Part shown: positions 45,851 through 57,701 of the stretch, one piece after another
Layout: each line of letters starts with the position of its first letter
Position numbering within the stretch: the first letter of the stretch is position 1
NCBI GenBank assembly: GCA_030272585.1
Contig: BSYQ01000001.1
Location: 8,881,001-8,945,000, forward strand
Origin: Bryopsis sp. KO-2023
Lineage: Eukaryota; Chlorophyta; Ulvophyceae; Bryopsidales; Bryopsidaceae
Direction: 5' to 3'
DNA: 64,000 nt
Notes under the pieces: generated by a model
The model's database searches: none
Seen by the model: the letters and a program-made list of their open reading frames with translations, nothing else
Told to the model about the DNA's origin: nothing
Translations under genes and position numbers: made by a program

Positions 45851-48435
45851 CTATCTTGACCTCTTGTATCGTCGACATATGCTCATGATGAAGGCGGACA
45901 TATTTTTCACATTGCTCAATGACTGCGATTGCAATTCCTCCAGCACCCCTACGGCCTTGTGGTCGGCCAAATCCATCAACTCATCGCAAACGCCCTTGTC
46001 AAAGTCTGTTCGCCTGACCAGAGAATTTCTGGATCGCACGATGTCCTCTATTTTCTGGCGAATCTCCGGAGCGAGCGATGCCAGGTCTCCCACTTGGTTT
46101 ATGCGGCCAGCAGGGGATGGTCCGTTTCTCAACGCTCGGACGGTCCTTCGACCCCCAGGACCAGCACCAGCGCCAGTGCGACTTCTGCTGTTGAAGTGTC
46201 TAACCATCGACTGGAGGGAGCAACAGAAAAATAAAACGTCAATGGAAAGGATCTCTCATGAAAAGGCACTGCTGTCAGGGATCAGTTTCAAGCCCAATTC
46301 CCCCAATGTGGGCAACCATCCTTTTAATCGAGGGCTTATAACTACACTCGACTCCATAACATCTAATGCCACAACCAAAATTAAAACCCACTGTGCTTGG
46401 TTTCTTTTCCTGGTATACGGCTCCTGCCGTCTAGCGAGAAATATAACTAATAATGGCCCTTTCTCGGGATTTCGTCTGCTCACCATGAAATACGCGTTCG
46501 GGTTTTTAATCCTTTCGATATCATTGACGACGGATTCGATGCAAACAAGAGCATCCACGGTCCTCATCTCCGTCAGCTGCTGCCAGACCTTCTCGTCAAG
46601 CTGGGCCACCAACTTCACCCCCGAATCCCAAAGCTCTTGCAACTTGAGGGCAAGAGCATAATGAACGAAAGGAGCATGGATCGACAGCCGGTGGAACTCA
46701 TCCACCCTCACCCCCATCCTCATTTGTTCCATTCCATAATTCGTTTTCCCACCTGCAGCACCGACGCTGTTCCCGTTCATAACCCCCATCTGGCCCGGCA
46801 TGCCCATTATCTGTTGACTCATGGCTGACGGCTGGAGAGGATCGTAGGCGCCGCTGCCTCCTGGCCCAGGATTTATCATTCCGCCGACACCTGGATTCAT
46901 TGCCATAGGAGCCACCATACCGAGATTGGCCGTCATCTGAGTCATTCCAGGGTTCATCGGGCTCATGACGGGACCCATGGGGCCCATCTGAGTCATGTTC
47001 ATTCCCATGCCCATCCCCATCCCAACCTGTCTTTGATCCACAAACCCCATATTGTTGTGTGGGTTTCCATGCCCGCCCCCCTCCATTTCACAGTCCTTAC
47101 GAACTCTACGGATGATCGACATCAAGAAACGAGAGTAGCTCCGAACGTCGCTCAAATCCCGGCCGGCGAATTGACCCAACGCTTCCAGAGCACCTCGAGG
47201 GGGGAGTTGACCGAGGGCCTCCAGGCATTTGTCATCGATGTCGGAAGGCTTACAAACGCCATCGCTGAACAGCATGTTGAGACGAACTTGGACGTTTTTG
47301 TCCAGGAAAGTGGAATTGGGGCCACCCCCCGCAGCCCCCCCGGCCGTGTTATACGGGTTGTCTGGATGTTGGTCTTTGTTTCGCAGCCTCCTGATCACTC
47401 CGATAATATAGGCGCTCTTGTTGCGAACCTTGCTGATGTCGCATTTGCAGAACTGCTCCAGGCATTCCACTGCATCTTCAGCAGGGAAATCGCGCAAGCG
47501 AATCAGCACGCTGTTGTCCAGTTCGTCCTCCTTGATCTAATGTCCAGAAAAGGTTCAAGGGCCTGAGAAACACTTGGCACCAAAGGGGGAAGTGGAAAAA
47601 GGAGAGAGAGCACACACACATACACAAGATCACACAAAACGACACAAACAAAAAAGAGGGAGGGGGGGGGGTCGGAGCACGAGTGGGGTTTATGTCCTGC
47701 GATCACAAAAACTTGTGAGGTCAACAGCGACACGAGATAATAGCTTAGACGACAGCCAGCAGTGTCAGTAGTTCCCCCCTGTTCCGACAGGCGATCCTTC
47801 GTGACGCACGAAATCCTCTTTCGAAAGGGCGACGTCTGATGTGATCCCCTCTCGGCAACGTATCACTCATGATGCCGGTGGACCCCGCCGAAACGGTCTT
47901 TCAACGCAGAGACAATGGTCGGTCCTTCCCATCCCACCACGGTCCACTGACTGGGCGTACGCATAGCGCACGTCGCATCGTTCGAAATCCGCGGTACGGT
48001 AAGAAGCCTGCAGGGTTCTAGCCATAAACGAGGTCAAACGACGTGGTAGCTTTACAAGGACTCACCACGCCTTTATCGAACATTGAGCGCAGTTTAACGC
48101 GAACCTCCGGGTCAAGCGCTTCGAAACTATCTGCAAAAGTCGCACAGCATCGCGTCAAACGGCAGGGCGTCAGAACGCATGGAACGCCCTGGCGCTTCTC
48201 ACCAAGAGGGGAAATTGTTGAACTCAACGATTTCTGACACACACGCTTGCAGAGGACAGAGTCACGGACCGATCCGAGGGTTCTTATTCGATCGGTCGTC
48301 GACGGGCGCTTCGTGTTCCGTGTCGCTGGGCCTCCGAACGCGTTTTGCATTCCGCGCATCGCCCTCTTCCCTTTTCACGTACACTACGGACTCCTGGACA
48401 CCTCCTCCGCTACTCCCCTCAGAAGCATTCTCCAT
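45851..48435 (-). CDS. protein with four hnRNP-Q-type acidic domain (AcD/NURR) repeats and no RRM
   Basis: Four minus-strand exons (48270-48435, 48066-48130, 46484-47536, 45851-46210) give 547 aa. Four copies of the AcD helical module are visible. AcD1, about 60-130: VRVKLRSMFDKGV, then DFPAEDAVECLEQF and DISKVRNKSAYIIGVIRR. AcD2, 157-226: VRLNMLFSDGVCKPSDID, LPPRGALEALGQF and DLSDVRSYSRFLMSIIRR. AcD3 is divergent: LKLQELWDSGVKLVAQLDEK to IKNPNAYFM. AcD4 is C-terminal: IRQKIEDIVRSRN to SLSNVKNMSAFIMSICRRYK. A Met/Gly/Pro-rich linker with GMGMGMGM lies between AcD2 and AcD3. In animal SYNCRIP/hnRNP Q one such domain precedes three RRMs and mediates protein and RNA contacts. Here no RRM is present. 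The N-terminus is Ser/Gly-rich with a basic patch (KRVRR). RNA or protein scaffolding is inferred. Confidence 0.75.
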
Positions 48436-48866
48436 CTTTTCACAAATCGATCTCGAGCGGGAAGGCTGTTTTTCTCGTCGGTTTTCTGATGGAAACAAAC
48501 CGCTTGCGCTTCGAAAACAAAACCTTGGGCGTGGAGTCGATCTTATCCCTTCTGTTTGCCCGCAACGGAGGGGTATTTATTATCCGTCGTACCATTGTCT
48601 GTCGTACAGGTCCAAGCGCACATGCTGACGTCTTTCGTTCAGGTCGCGGCGACGTTTCTGCCCGCTGTATCTGTGCAGTTCAATAATATTCAGCTGACAA
48701 AAACGTACGTCTCACAAACCAGGAAACCCCCTTTTTTCCAAAAGCGAAGGCGTTCCTGATCGTGTTCGAGACTGGCGGGTGGCGAGCGTTGGTGAAACGA
48801 ATTGTTCCAGACAGGGAGACTGCTGCGCTTGTCAGAGCTGAAGCGAAAGTGGTCTGATGCCTTGAT
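48436..48866. promoter_or_regulatory. divergent region between the AcD-repeat gene and CLC
   Basis: 431 bp between divergent start codons. Two plus-strand ORFs here (48345-48686, 48556-48759) are unrecognised and probably lie in the CLC 5' UTR. Confidence 0.45.
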
Positions 48867-51236
48867 ATGGAAGAGAGCACTAGGTTGACTCAGCGGTCAG
48901 GATCGATAACAGGCGGAAAGGACGCCACAGAAGTGCCAGATCCTCCGGTGGGGGGATCGGATGCCAGTCCAATCGCGGTAGACCCGCTTTCCGAAGCTTC
49001 CTACAATTTCTCTCTCGAGAGCTTGGACTACGACGGGAAAGGGATTCAGACGAGCATCAAGCGGGTTCGTCAGGACTACATGGTGAAACTGTTGCGTGGA
49101 GCGCTGAAATGGACCGTGTGCCTGCTGGTGGGGTTGCTCACGGCTGTGATCGCCTTTTCCGTCAATGTCGGTGTGGAGAACATCGCAGGCTTTAAGTTCT
49201 GGGTGACGTTTAAGATAATGGAAGCTGGGCCTGGGTCGTCGGTGGGTGCCTACATAGTTTTCACTCTCACCAACTGCATTTTGGCAGGACTGGCATCCTC
49301 GGTGGTGGTTTTCTATGGCCCAGGAGCAGCAGGCTCTGGAATCCCGGATGTGAAAGCTTTCCTGAATGGGGTAGACATGCCCCATGTGCTCTCCCCCAAA
49401 ACTCTGATTGCAAAAATTCTGGGCAGCGTGGGTGCGGTGTCGGCATCACTGGCTGTCGGAAAGGAGGGGCCATTCGTTCACATCGGAGCTTGCTTAGCCT
49501 ACCTTCTCACCCAAGGGAAAAGAGTGCATTCAAGTCTGTCCAACCCGATATTCAACGTATTCAATGACGACAGTCAATTGAGGGATTTCGTGACGTGTGG
49601 GGCGGCAGCTGGGGTGGCTGCAGCTTTCAGAGCCCCGGTGGGTGGAGTTCTGTTTGCCCTGGAAGAGGCCACCTCCTGGTGGAGAAATCAAATCCTGTGG
49701 TTGGCTTTTTTCACCACGGCGGTGGTGAGCGTCGTGCTGCGGAGCATGATCAGACATTGCCATGCATCAAACTGTGGGTTTTTCGGATCCGGGGGTTTCA
49801 TTCTTTTCAACCTGGACGAAGGGCAAGACAGCTACGAAATGTTCGAGCTGCTGCCCATGCTGTTGCTGGGGGTGATGGGTGGACTCCTGGGGTCGGCGTT
49901 CAATGCTATCAACGCACAATTGACAATCTGGAGGAAAGGCATATTCTTGAGATGTAAGCCGCAGGCGCGAGTGTACGAAGCCATGGGGGTGGCTCTTCTG
50001 ACATCCACCGTCGCATTCTGTCTACCACTGATGGTCAATTGTCAAAATTGCCCTTTGCATTCCTCGGACACTTGCCCTCGAAACAGCGAATCCCAGTCCG
50101 GAAACTACGTCCAATTCAATTGCCACAACAAGGCCCAGCACAACGACATGGCCACGCTGTTTTTCAACACTCAAGATGATGCGATCCGGAGCCTGCTGTC
50201 GTCTAATAACAATAATGAGTATTCAGTTCCCACGCTGGTGGGTTATTTCGTAGCGTTTTTCTTGTTGGCTACGCTGACATACGGGGTTTCAATCCCAAGT
50301 GGGCTGTTTGTCCCTTCGATTTTGTGTGGGGCTAGCTATGGCAGACTTGTGGGGATGTTCGTCACAAGGATGCATCCCCACCACAACATCGACGAAGGGA
50401 CGTATGCGCTGCTGGGGGCAGCTGGATTTTTGGGGGGTGCCAGCAGAATGACTGTTTCTCTGTGTGTTATTATGTTAGAATTGACCAACAACATGGCGTT
50501 GTTGCCTCTTATTATGTTAGTTCTTTTGGTGGCGAAAGGCGTCGGAGATGGGTCTGGAATCAAAGCCATATATGACATCCATGTGGATTTGAAGGGGGTC
50601 CCGTTTCTGGAGGCCCAGCCAGATCGTTTCATGCAGCACATCACCGCGAGGGAAGCCAGTGCTCCCCCGGTGGTATTCAACAGGTTTGAAACCGTGGGTC
50701 ATATCAGGGCGATCCTTCGGATGAATCCACACAATGGCTTTCCTGTGCTGTCCAGCGAGGGTGGGAACTCGATGCTGTTGGGGATCGTGTTGAGGTCGAA
50801 TTTGATCAGCATTTTGGGCATTCAAAACGCGGATGCAAGAGATCCCGACATCCCGCTCAGGAGAGGGGTGGCTGGCGACAGGGACAGCGTGCGTCTTATG
50901 GTTTCGTCTTACGACAGCGAAAGGGAAATTGACCTCCTGCCGATGGTGGATTCCTCCCATTACATTGTTGATGAAGATATGCCAGTCAACAAGGTGTACA
51001 GTTTGTTCAGGCAATTGGGGTTGAGGCATGTTTTGGTGATCCCCAGAGCCACTGAAGTCATGGGGGTCATCACAAGGAAGGATCTTCTGGGGGAGCTTTT
51101 GGAAGACAAGTTTCCATCCAGGTCGGGGCTCTCGGTGGTGTACAATCCTCCTCCCATTGACAGGGGGGCGAGTGGTGACGAGAATACAAGACGAAGGAGA
51201 GTTCAGGAGGCTCCTTCGGCAAGTAAAGGGGATTAG
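48867..51236 (+). CDS. CLC: CLC-family chloride channel / anion-proton exchanger, intronless
   Basis: A single 789-residue frame starting at the first ATG. After a soluble N-terminus the membrane domain begins near residue 85. Ion-path motifs are GSGIPDVKAF (about 155; Ser form, favouring chloride over nitrate), GKEGPFVHIGA (198-208; gating Glu present) and GLFVPSILCGASYGR (about 477). GVLFALEEATSWW (about 262) carries the Glu that marks the proton path in exchangers. The C-terminus holds two CBS domains (about 590-660 and 695-750, VIPRATEVMGVITRKDLLGE). Both glutamates argue for an exchanger of an internal membrane such as vacuole, Golgi or endosome, not a surface channel. A Cys-rich luminal loop (NCPLHSSDTCP) follows residue 390. 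The absence of introns in a gene this long is notable here. Confidence 0.95.
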   Translation: MEESTRLTQRSGSITGGKDATEVPDPPVGGSDASPIAVDPLSEASYNFSLESLDYDGKGIQTSIKRVRQDYMVKLLRGALKWTVCLLVGLLTAVIAFSVNVGVENIAGFKFWVTFKIMEAGPGSSVGAYIVFTLTNCILAGLASSVVVFYGPGAAGSGIPDVKAFLNGVDMPHVLSPKTLIAKILGSVGAVSASLAVGKEGPFVHIGACLAYLLTQGKRVHSSLSNPIFNVFNDDSQLRDFVTCGAAAGVAAAFRAPVGGVLFALEEATSWWRNQILWLAFFTTAVVSVVLRSMIRHCHASNCGFFGSGGFILFNLDEGQDSYEMFELLPMLLLGVMGGLLGSAFNAINAQLTIWRKGIFLRCKPQARVYEAMGVALLTSTVAFCLPLMVNCQNCPLHSSDTCPRNSESQSGNYVQFNCHNKAQHNDMATLFFNTQDDAIRSLLSSNNNNEYSVPTLVGYFVAFFLLATLTYGVSIPSGLFVPSILCGASYGRLVGMFVTRMHPHHNIDEGTYALLGAAGFLGGASRMTVSLCVIMLELTNNMALLPLIMLVLLVAKGVGDGSGIKAIYDIHVDLKGVPFLEAQPDRFMQHITAREASAPPVVFNRFETVGHIRAILRMNPHNGFPVLSSEGGNSMLLGIVLRSNLISILGIQNADARDPDIPLRRGVAGDRDSVRLMVSSYDSEREIDLLPMVDSSHYIVDEDMPVNKVYSLFRQLGLRHVLVIPRATEVMGVITRKDLLGELLEDKFPSRSGLSVVYNPPPIDRGASGDENTRRRRVQEAPSASKGD

Positions 51237-51668
51237 TTTGACTGAGTTGGTGACGATTTTTGTTTCGGGGTGGGGTTAGTTTGACTGGGGGGAATGGGGA
51301 TTATGAAAGTGTCTGTCTGGGATTGCATTGTATGATAAATTTGATCGGCCTCCATGGATCTATGGAATTTCTGGAATGCGGCACATAGTGGAGCAACAAC
51401 GAAAGATATGAGAGGAGGAGAGTATCCACAAGACTAGAAGACTCCTTGCGGATTTATCGCTTTTCCAACACTGTGATTCAGCAGGCCACCACCAATTCTA
51501 ACACAGCTCCTTGGGGGCGGGATGGGAAGGGCGACACCCCAGAGATTCCCCACCCCATCTCTGTCAGTCATATGCACTGACACATATCGGCGAGAAATGA
51601 GGAGTGGACGCCAAACCAGACTTGTGGGTATTTCCCTCGGCGGAGCCTCCGCAGCGTAAGAAAGACCG
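51237..51668. other. intergenic region between CLC and GST
   Basis: 432 bp, both genes on the plus strand. Holds the CLC 3' UTR and GST promoter. No gene seen. Confidence 0.5.
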
Positions 51669-52394
51669 ATGGCTTACCGCCCTACCAAACCAACTCTCTT
51701 CGACGTCCCGGTGTCACCCTATGGGGCTCGCGTGCGGTACCTCATCTACTCGAAGGGCCTGGAGTCCACGTTTCAGATCCAGTCCCCCAAAGAGTTGGGT
51801 GGCTTGAAGTCTGCGGAGTACAAAGCCTTGCACCCTTTTGGGAAAATGCCAATGCTGGTATTGCCCGACGGCCTGGCTCTGCCAGAGAGTGAAGTGATCT
51901 CGCAATATATTTGCGACAGATACAAGGATGTCGGCCCTGACTTTGTTCCAGCCGACCCCGAAAAGCGGGCGAAAGCCAGCTGGGTTACCCGCCTGCACGA
52001 CCTCTACCTGACCCCTATTCAAGGAGCGATGTATAAAGAAATGGGAGTGGAGGAAAGGGCAGACAAGATCCGTCAGATCAGAGACCTGTTGGACGTCTTC
52101 GAGGACTTGATAGAGGGTCCCTTTGTTTTGGGCGGCGCGACTAGCACCGCCGACGCAGCGCTTTTTCCCTCCTTTTGTTTTTTGACGTTTATGTTGCCCT
52201 CGGTGTTTGGTTGGGAAGACGTCTTTAAAGGGAGGCCCAAGTTGAAGAAATGGTGGGAGGCGATGGGATCTGACGTCCATGCCGCCCGAGTCATGGAGGA
52301 GGTGAACGGAGCTCTTCAGGAGTGGAGAGAGGGCGGCCGATGGACGACGATAAACGAACAAGTCAAGGATACGAATTATCAATGGACATACTGA
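51669..52394 (+). CDS. GST: glutathione S-transferase, intronless
   Basis: 241 aa. The N-terminal thioredoxin-like domain reads TLFDVPVSPYGARVRYLIYS (Ser of SPYGARVR is the likely catalytic residue), HPFGKMPMLVLPDG (cis-Pro before M-L) and ALPESEVISQYICDRY (glutathione gamma-Glu contact ES). The all-helical C-terminal domain has FVLGGATSTADAALFPSF, the conserved N-cap region. No signal or transit peptide is visible, so it is probably cytosolic. It conjugates or reduces electrophiles with glutathione; the exact class is not clear from motifs alone. Confidence 0.92.
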   Translation: MAYRPTKPTLFDVPVSPYGARVRYLIYSKGLESTFQIQSPKELGGLKSAEYKALHPFGKMPMLVLPDGLALPESEVISQYICDRYKDVGPDFVPADPEKRAKASWVTRLHDLYLTPIQGAMYKEMGVEERADKIRQIRDLLDVFEDLIEGPFVLGGATSTADAALFPSFCFLTFMLPSVFGWEDVFKGRPKLKKWWEAMGSDVHAARVMEEVNGALQEWREGGRWTTINEQVKDTNYQWTY

Positions 52395-53352
52395 AACTCA
52401 AGGCTTTTCAAATTTTGATTTCAGTTTTTGTTGGGGGATGGATGGATAGCTGAATTCTGTGGCAATTGTGGATGTTGCAAAAAAGAATGGCCGATTCATT
52501 TTGCTGTGCCGCCTGAATCCATGTCCTGCCGCAAAACCCACAGGAACAATAAGTCCCAACAGAAAGTCTTCCCAAGTATTTCTTGTCCGCGCAACATGGC
52601 GATCTCGCAGTTACGGGTGTCATATCTCCATCATGACTGAAGGTGAGCGCCTGCCAAGAAAAAAAATCTGTGTTCGAAAAATCAACCCACCCACAAATTA
52701 CAGAACAACGCGGCTGTCGCCGCACTGTCAGGATTGATGGGCCGCGACACTCTTCTGACACTCTTCCATGACGGACATACAAGTTTTCGAGGACTTTCGG
52801 TGTGAAAAGGAAATTCCCCAGCACCAAGAGCTTTCGAGGTATATTACATCGCTTCGGCCTGTCTTTTTCACCAAAACAAGGGGCTAACAGCTTAAAATCA
52901 GTGAAAAATTATCCCTGCCATTGGTGGTGGATAAGAAAGGAAGAGTAAACATATCAGTATTGATCGGCCTTTGCTCAGCAGCAGCAGTAGACGAACAAAG
53001 GTGAATAGGAGGTCTCCAGCTATTTTTCATGGATCTTTTTTCCCCGTCGCTGCGCACACCTGCGGTGACTTATGCTGCCGTGTCAGGGATTTCCCTTCGT
53101 GATCGGTGTAGCACTCGCGCAGCGATGTCGCGAGTCTGCTTGTCTGTTTGACGGAACCTCTTGAGTAGTTTTAATACCCTGTTGTCGAAACGCGGGGGTG
53201 AAAATAAGATTTCGTTCTCGTCGTGGCGTTCGACAGCGTCACACACTCGTTCGTCGAACCTCATACAACCCGAAGAAAATCTCTTCCGTCTGCTTTTGCG
53301 TTATCCTGACGTTTTCGTTGTGCTACAGCACTCCAGCAAAGTGGGAGGGAAA
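52395..53352. other. intergenic region between GST and the haem peroxidase
   Basis: 958 bp with no convincing gene. The last 150 bp, rich in CG and TCG, probably form the peroxidase promoter/5' UTR. Confidence 0.5.
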
Positions 53353-56300
53353 ATGCGAGGCACAACGTTGAGTTGCGCGATCCTCGTGCTGCTGTGTGGG
53401 CACGCCGTCGCCGAGTTTTCAGAGGTTACCTTCGGCGGCCGGAAACTTTCCCAACGCCGTGAGTCAAGCTCTTGATCATCCAATGTCCCAGCTGCAGTTC
53501 GCTTGTGCACCGTCCGGTTGCGATAGATGGTGACGTTTATTCTGACAATGCATGTTGTGTTTTTCTTGCGTGGATTGCAGGGAGGGTTCCGTCCAGATCG
53601 TCGCGAGGTCCTACTCAGCAAAGGCCATCTCCAGTGGGAGGTTCGCCGGATGACTGGGAGGTTGTCAGACAGGGAGCAGTGAAGGGAATCGTTGTCAATG
53701 TGTTCAATGTGATCGAAGAACCCAAGTAAGATTCACAGGATTCTAGGGGGAGGGGGGCGTTTCCAACCTTCTTTCTGTTTGTTATTTTTTGAATAAAGCC
53801 GATCATGTTGCATTATCATCACTTGCTCTTTGTTGGTCGTGGGCAATCCTGCTTGGGTGTTGTCGAGCTCCTAGGGTTGATTGGTTGATTTCCGTGGGTT
53901 TTCTGGGTTTTTATGTTATGTTTTCCATCCTGCAGGGATGCAGTGGTGTTCGCATTCGAAGACTTGATTTTCTCGAGCTCGACGGAGGGATCTGACACCA
54001 CTCTCACCCTGAACAGTGGTGAACAAATGGTGATTGAACACGTCGATACCGGCATTTCCAGGGTGAGGACCGAAAAAAATTTCTGAATATGTTGCATAAT
54101 TATTGTTGTATTTCCCAGTTTTCTGGGATCACAAAAAGCCAGACACTTCTGACGTGGAAATGGGGTGCTTTTCTTTCGCTCCGCTTCTTGAGTTGAATTT
54201 AAAGTCTTGACTTCGTTTTTTGTTTGGTTGTTGCAGCCTGGGCTGTTCCATCTTTTCAGAATCAAGAGCCACACAGAGGGAATCTTGAGGGCTGATGGGC
54301 AAAACATCAACATTGCTGGATCTCAATTCTTCATTCAACTGACCGGAATCAGTACCACTGATGTCGAGGTCGGGTGGCTTTCGAGCGTCGAGCCAGCGTC
54401 TGCTAGGGCTAGCATTGGAGACTTCTTTGGCGGAATCGTTGAGGAAATGGTAGGTGGTGTTGTGAATATGCAAGTCTTTCACGTGGTGGTGCAATTATTT
54501 GTTCTTGTGTTTTTAGACTGTTTTATTTACAGATTTGATGAAACGCACCAAAAGAAGACAGATGGACTTCACAAGTTTGAAAAAAGTTCACCAAAGAACT
54601 GACAACACTCCGAGCATTTTTTGCTTTCTCATCTCTTTGGTTTTTGCACACCTTTTTCTGGTTTTTTTTTTCCTTGGAAAAAGGAAACCAACCACGAGAA
54701 CAAAAACACACGAAAGATTTGTGCAGCATTAGAAATTAGTTGTGTGTGTATGGGGAGGGGCTTTTCACTGTAGTATCTTCTAAACTGGTCGTCCCGTCAT
54801 ACTTTTCTTAAATCATTATCCGATAAAGGCAGTCTGGGAGACCTTTGCGGGTCCTCAGCGCAAAACACTTGTACACGACAGTGCAGCTGAGCTTTCTGAT
54901 TGGTGCTGTCTAGGTGGACAGATTCAAGGCCGTGTTCATTGGGGCCGATTGTGTGAAGGTGGGCCCAGAGTCGGTGATTCGTGACATCACCGGTGTCTGC
55001 AACAATGTGGACAATACTTATGGTGCCGTGAACGAAAAGCTTGCCAGAGTGACCGGGGCTGATTTCGGCGATGGCTCCAGCACCTTCGGAGGAAGCGACA
55101 TCAGCGCCAGGGAAATCAGTAACATCGTTGCTCGAGAAGGTCAGGCACCAAAACTCACACCAATACGTATCTATGTGTTTGCTGTGCATTTATCCTATTA
55201 TGGAATTGCAAACAAAGCGTTTCCATTCACCCATTTATGAAATTGCGAACTAAGATTTGTGTTCGCTCTGCAGTTGATGGTGGGGAGGGCTCCAACCGCA
55301 TGAAGGCAACCGACGCATTCGTGTTCTTTGGCCAGTTCATCGATCACGATATTGGTATCAGTCCCGTCGGTGCTTTTGCCTCCAAGAACCAGCCTCTTTT
55401 CTCCACCAGTTTTGAGAAGTTTTTCGACGAAGTCCCCATCGAGATCCCATCCGATGACCCCGATTTCACTGGCAAGTCGGAGTTGCCTTTCGAGAGGGCT
55501 GTTTTCGTTCGCAAGGACAACCAGGAGGTTTTCCCTCGTGAGATCGTCAACCAGATCACTTCCTATCTGGATCTGAGTCAGGTACAGTAATGCACACCTT
55601 GAGCTATTGTATTACTGTTTTTTCTTTCCTATTTCGAGGTATTTCTCGTCAGCAGAAATTTGAGAAAGTCCTGGGTCGACTCCGAGAGCTTGAGGATTTC
55701 AACTGCGGGTATCTGGCCTGGAAGCATCAAAAAAAGATGCTTAATATTCAGTAATATTGTGTTGAATGTACGCTCTTAGCAGCATTTGGCAGTGAAATGT
55801 CTCCTAACGAATGCACTGTTGCTGGAAACAGGTTTATGGCTCCACACCTTCCAGAACGAGTGCACTCCGTGCAGACAGCGACGGCCTTCTCCTCACCAGC
55901 GGAAGCGATTTCTTGCCATTCAATGGCAACTCTGGTGGTGTCGGTATTGCTCTTGATAATGCCCCTGACGCCTCTGGTCGATTCCATGTTGGTGGTGATA
56001 TTCGTGCCAATGAAAACGTGAACCTGTTGGCTATTCACACTATCTGGTTGCGTGAACACAACAGGGTAAGCATCAAAACTGCAACAAAATTCTGCAACAA
56101 CGAAGAACCTGTGGATAATCTTCTGCTCTATTGATTTCTTATTGGACACCCTCGATGAACGATTCTCACTCTTGAAGCAAGTCGACTGCATAGCTGACTC
56201 ATTAATAGTGATTTTCCATTGCTACATACAGCCGATGAGACGTGAATGAGACTAAACAAGAATTGCGAATTGAGTTTTTCCTCTGCTGGTTTCTTTCAGG

Positions 56301-57701
56301 TCGCCAGAGAGTTGAAGTCTGCTTTCGGAGACCAATTTGACAATGATGAATTGTTCGAGTTCGCCCGTGCCATTTGCATCGCTGAGTACCAATCCATTCT
56401 GTACACAGAGTGGCTCCCTGTCTTGTTGGGATCTGATTCCCCCTCTGCAAGTGGATTTTCCTACTCCTCTGGAATCGATGCCTCGGCGGATGCTTTCTTC
56501 ACCACCGCTTCTTTCCGATTCGGTCACTCCATGGTCAGCAGTGAGCTCTGGAGGGTGGATGCAGGGAGCACCACTCCTTCTGCCACCGCAAGCTTGAGGG
56601 ATCTGTTTTTCAACCCAGAAGCCCTCTCTGCTGGCAACATTGATTCTTGGTGCAGAGGAATGATGTGGCATGAGGTGAGATCCACAACACTGTCTTTAGT
56701 CAGCAAGGATTGTGGAGAGGAAGTCCCTTGCATGCTACCAGAAATAAAGAAATAATTTTTTAAGAAATATTTGTGCCTGCACACATACAAATATATTTCT
56801 ATTTTTGTTTTTGTTTCAATCATTTCCCCTGCTCGTTTTTGGTTATTTTTGGTTATTTCGTTTTGTTTCCCAAGAATTGATTATTTGGTTGCTATTTGCC
56901 ATGGAGACTGTATTTTACTTGAGCTAACAATGGTATGAAAATGTGTGTTTTGACAAACAGGCTAGGGAACCCGATGAGAAGGTCATCGATGACCTCAGGT
57001 CCTTCCTGTTCACTGAGGATGGTGGTCCTTCCATGGATCTCGTTGCGCTCAACATCCAGAGAGCCAGGGACATGGGAGTTCCAACTTACAGCAAAGCCAG
57101 GGAATCGTTCGGCTTGCCTCGTATTTCCTCCATGTCTGGAATCAGCGACAACCCTGAGACCGTGGAGCATCTGGAGGAGGCCTACGAAGGAGATGTGGAT
57201 CTTGTGGATGCTTTCATCGGTGGTCTTGCTGAGAACAAGCCAGCAGGACAGATGTTTGGCCCCCTTTTCCACGAGAGTCTGAAGGAGCAGTTCAGAAGAC
57301 TCAGGTCAGTGGATGACCAAGCAACCAACCACTGTATATGTGTGAATTTCGTCCAAAGTCTGGCCGGAAACCCCGAACGGAGAGGGGATCGATGCACGGA
57401 GGACCATGATTCTTGTTTTTGAGGTCAATCAGAAGTTATGGTGGTTCATGTGATTGACTGATGGACTTGGTTGTTCAGTTGTCTTTTGACTTTCCTCTCA
57501 CAGCTTGATTTGTTGATGTTCATTAGGGATGGAGATCGTTACTTCTACAAGGGACTCCAATTTGACCTGGATTTGGAGAACGGATATCCTCGCCTCAAGA
57601 CCATTCTTGGGGATGGTGTGAAGTTCATGGACGTGCTCGCCAGAAACTCGGATATCTCTGGGTCTGACCTCCAGGGAAGATCCTCGGTCTTCACCCTCTA
57701 A
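53353..57701 (+). CDS. secreted animal-type haem peroxidase with an extra N-terminal beta-rich region
   Basis: Ten exons: 53353-53458, 53581-53725, 53936-54062, 54237-54449, 54914-55139, 55274-55581, 55832-56065, 56300-56674, 56961-57304, 57527-57701. All phases match; 750 aa. A signal peptide (MRGTTLSCAILVLLCGHAVA) starts the protein. Residues about 60-200 form a repetitive beta-rich region of unknown type. The peroxidase domain follows: FGQFIDHDI with distal His297, GGDIRANENVNLLAIHT with catalytic Arg433, and FRFGHSM with proximal His529. The His-Arg and Arg-His spacings (136, 96) are close to myeloperoxidase. Asp296 and Glu436 match the two residues that ester-link haem in the animal enzymes. 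It is an extracellular peroxidase, possibly for halide oxidation, cross-linking or defence. It is unlike plant class III peroxidases, and transfer or ancient origin is open. Confidence 0.93.

Noticed and set aside
48345..48759. Plus ORFs upstream of CLC as extra CLC exons
   Set aside because: The first CLC ATG already gives a complete family-length protein; these frames overlap exon 1 of the divergent AcD gene or lie in likely 5' UTR.
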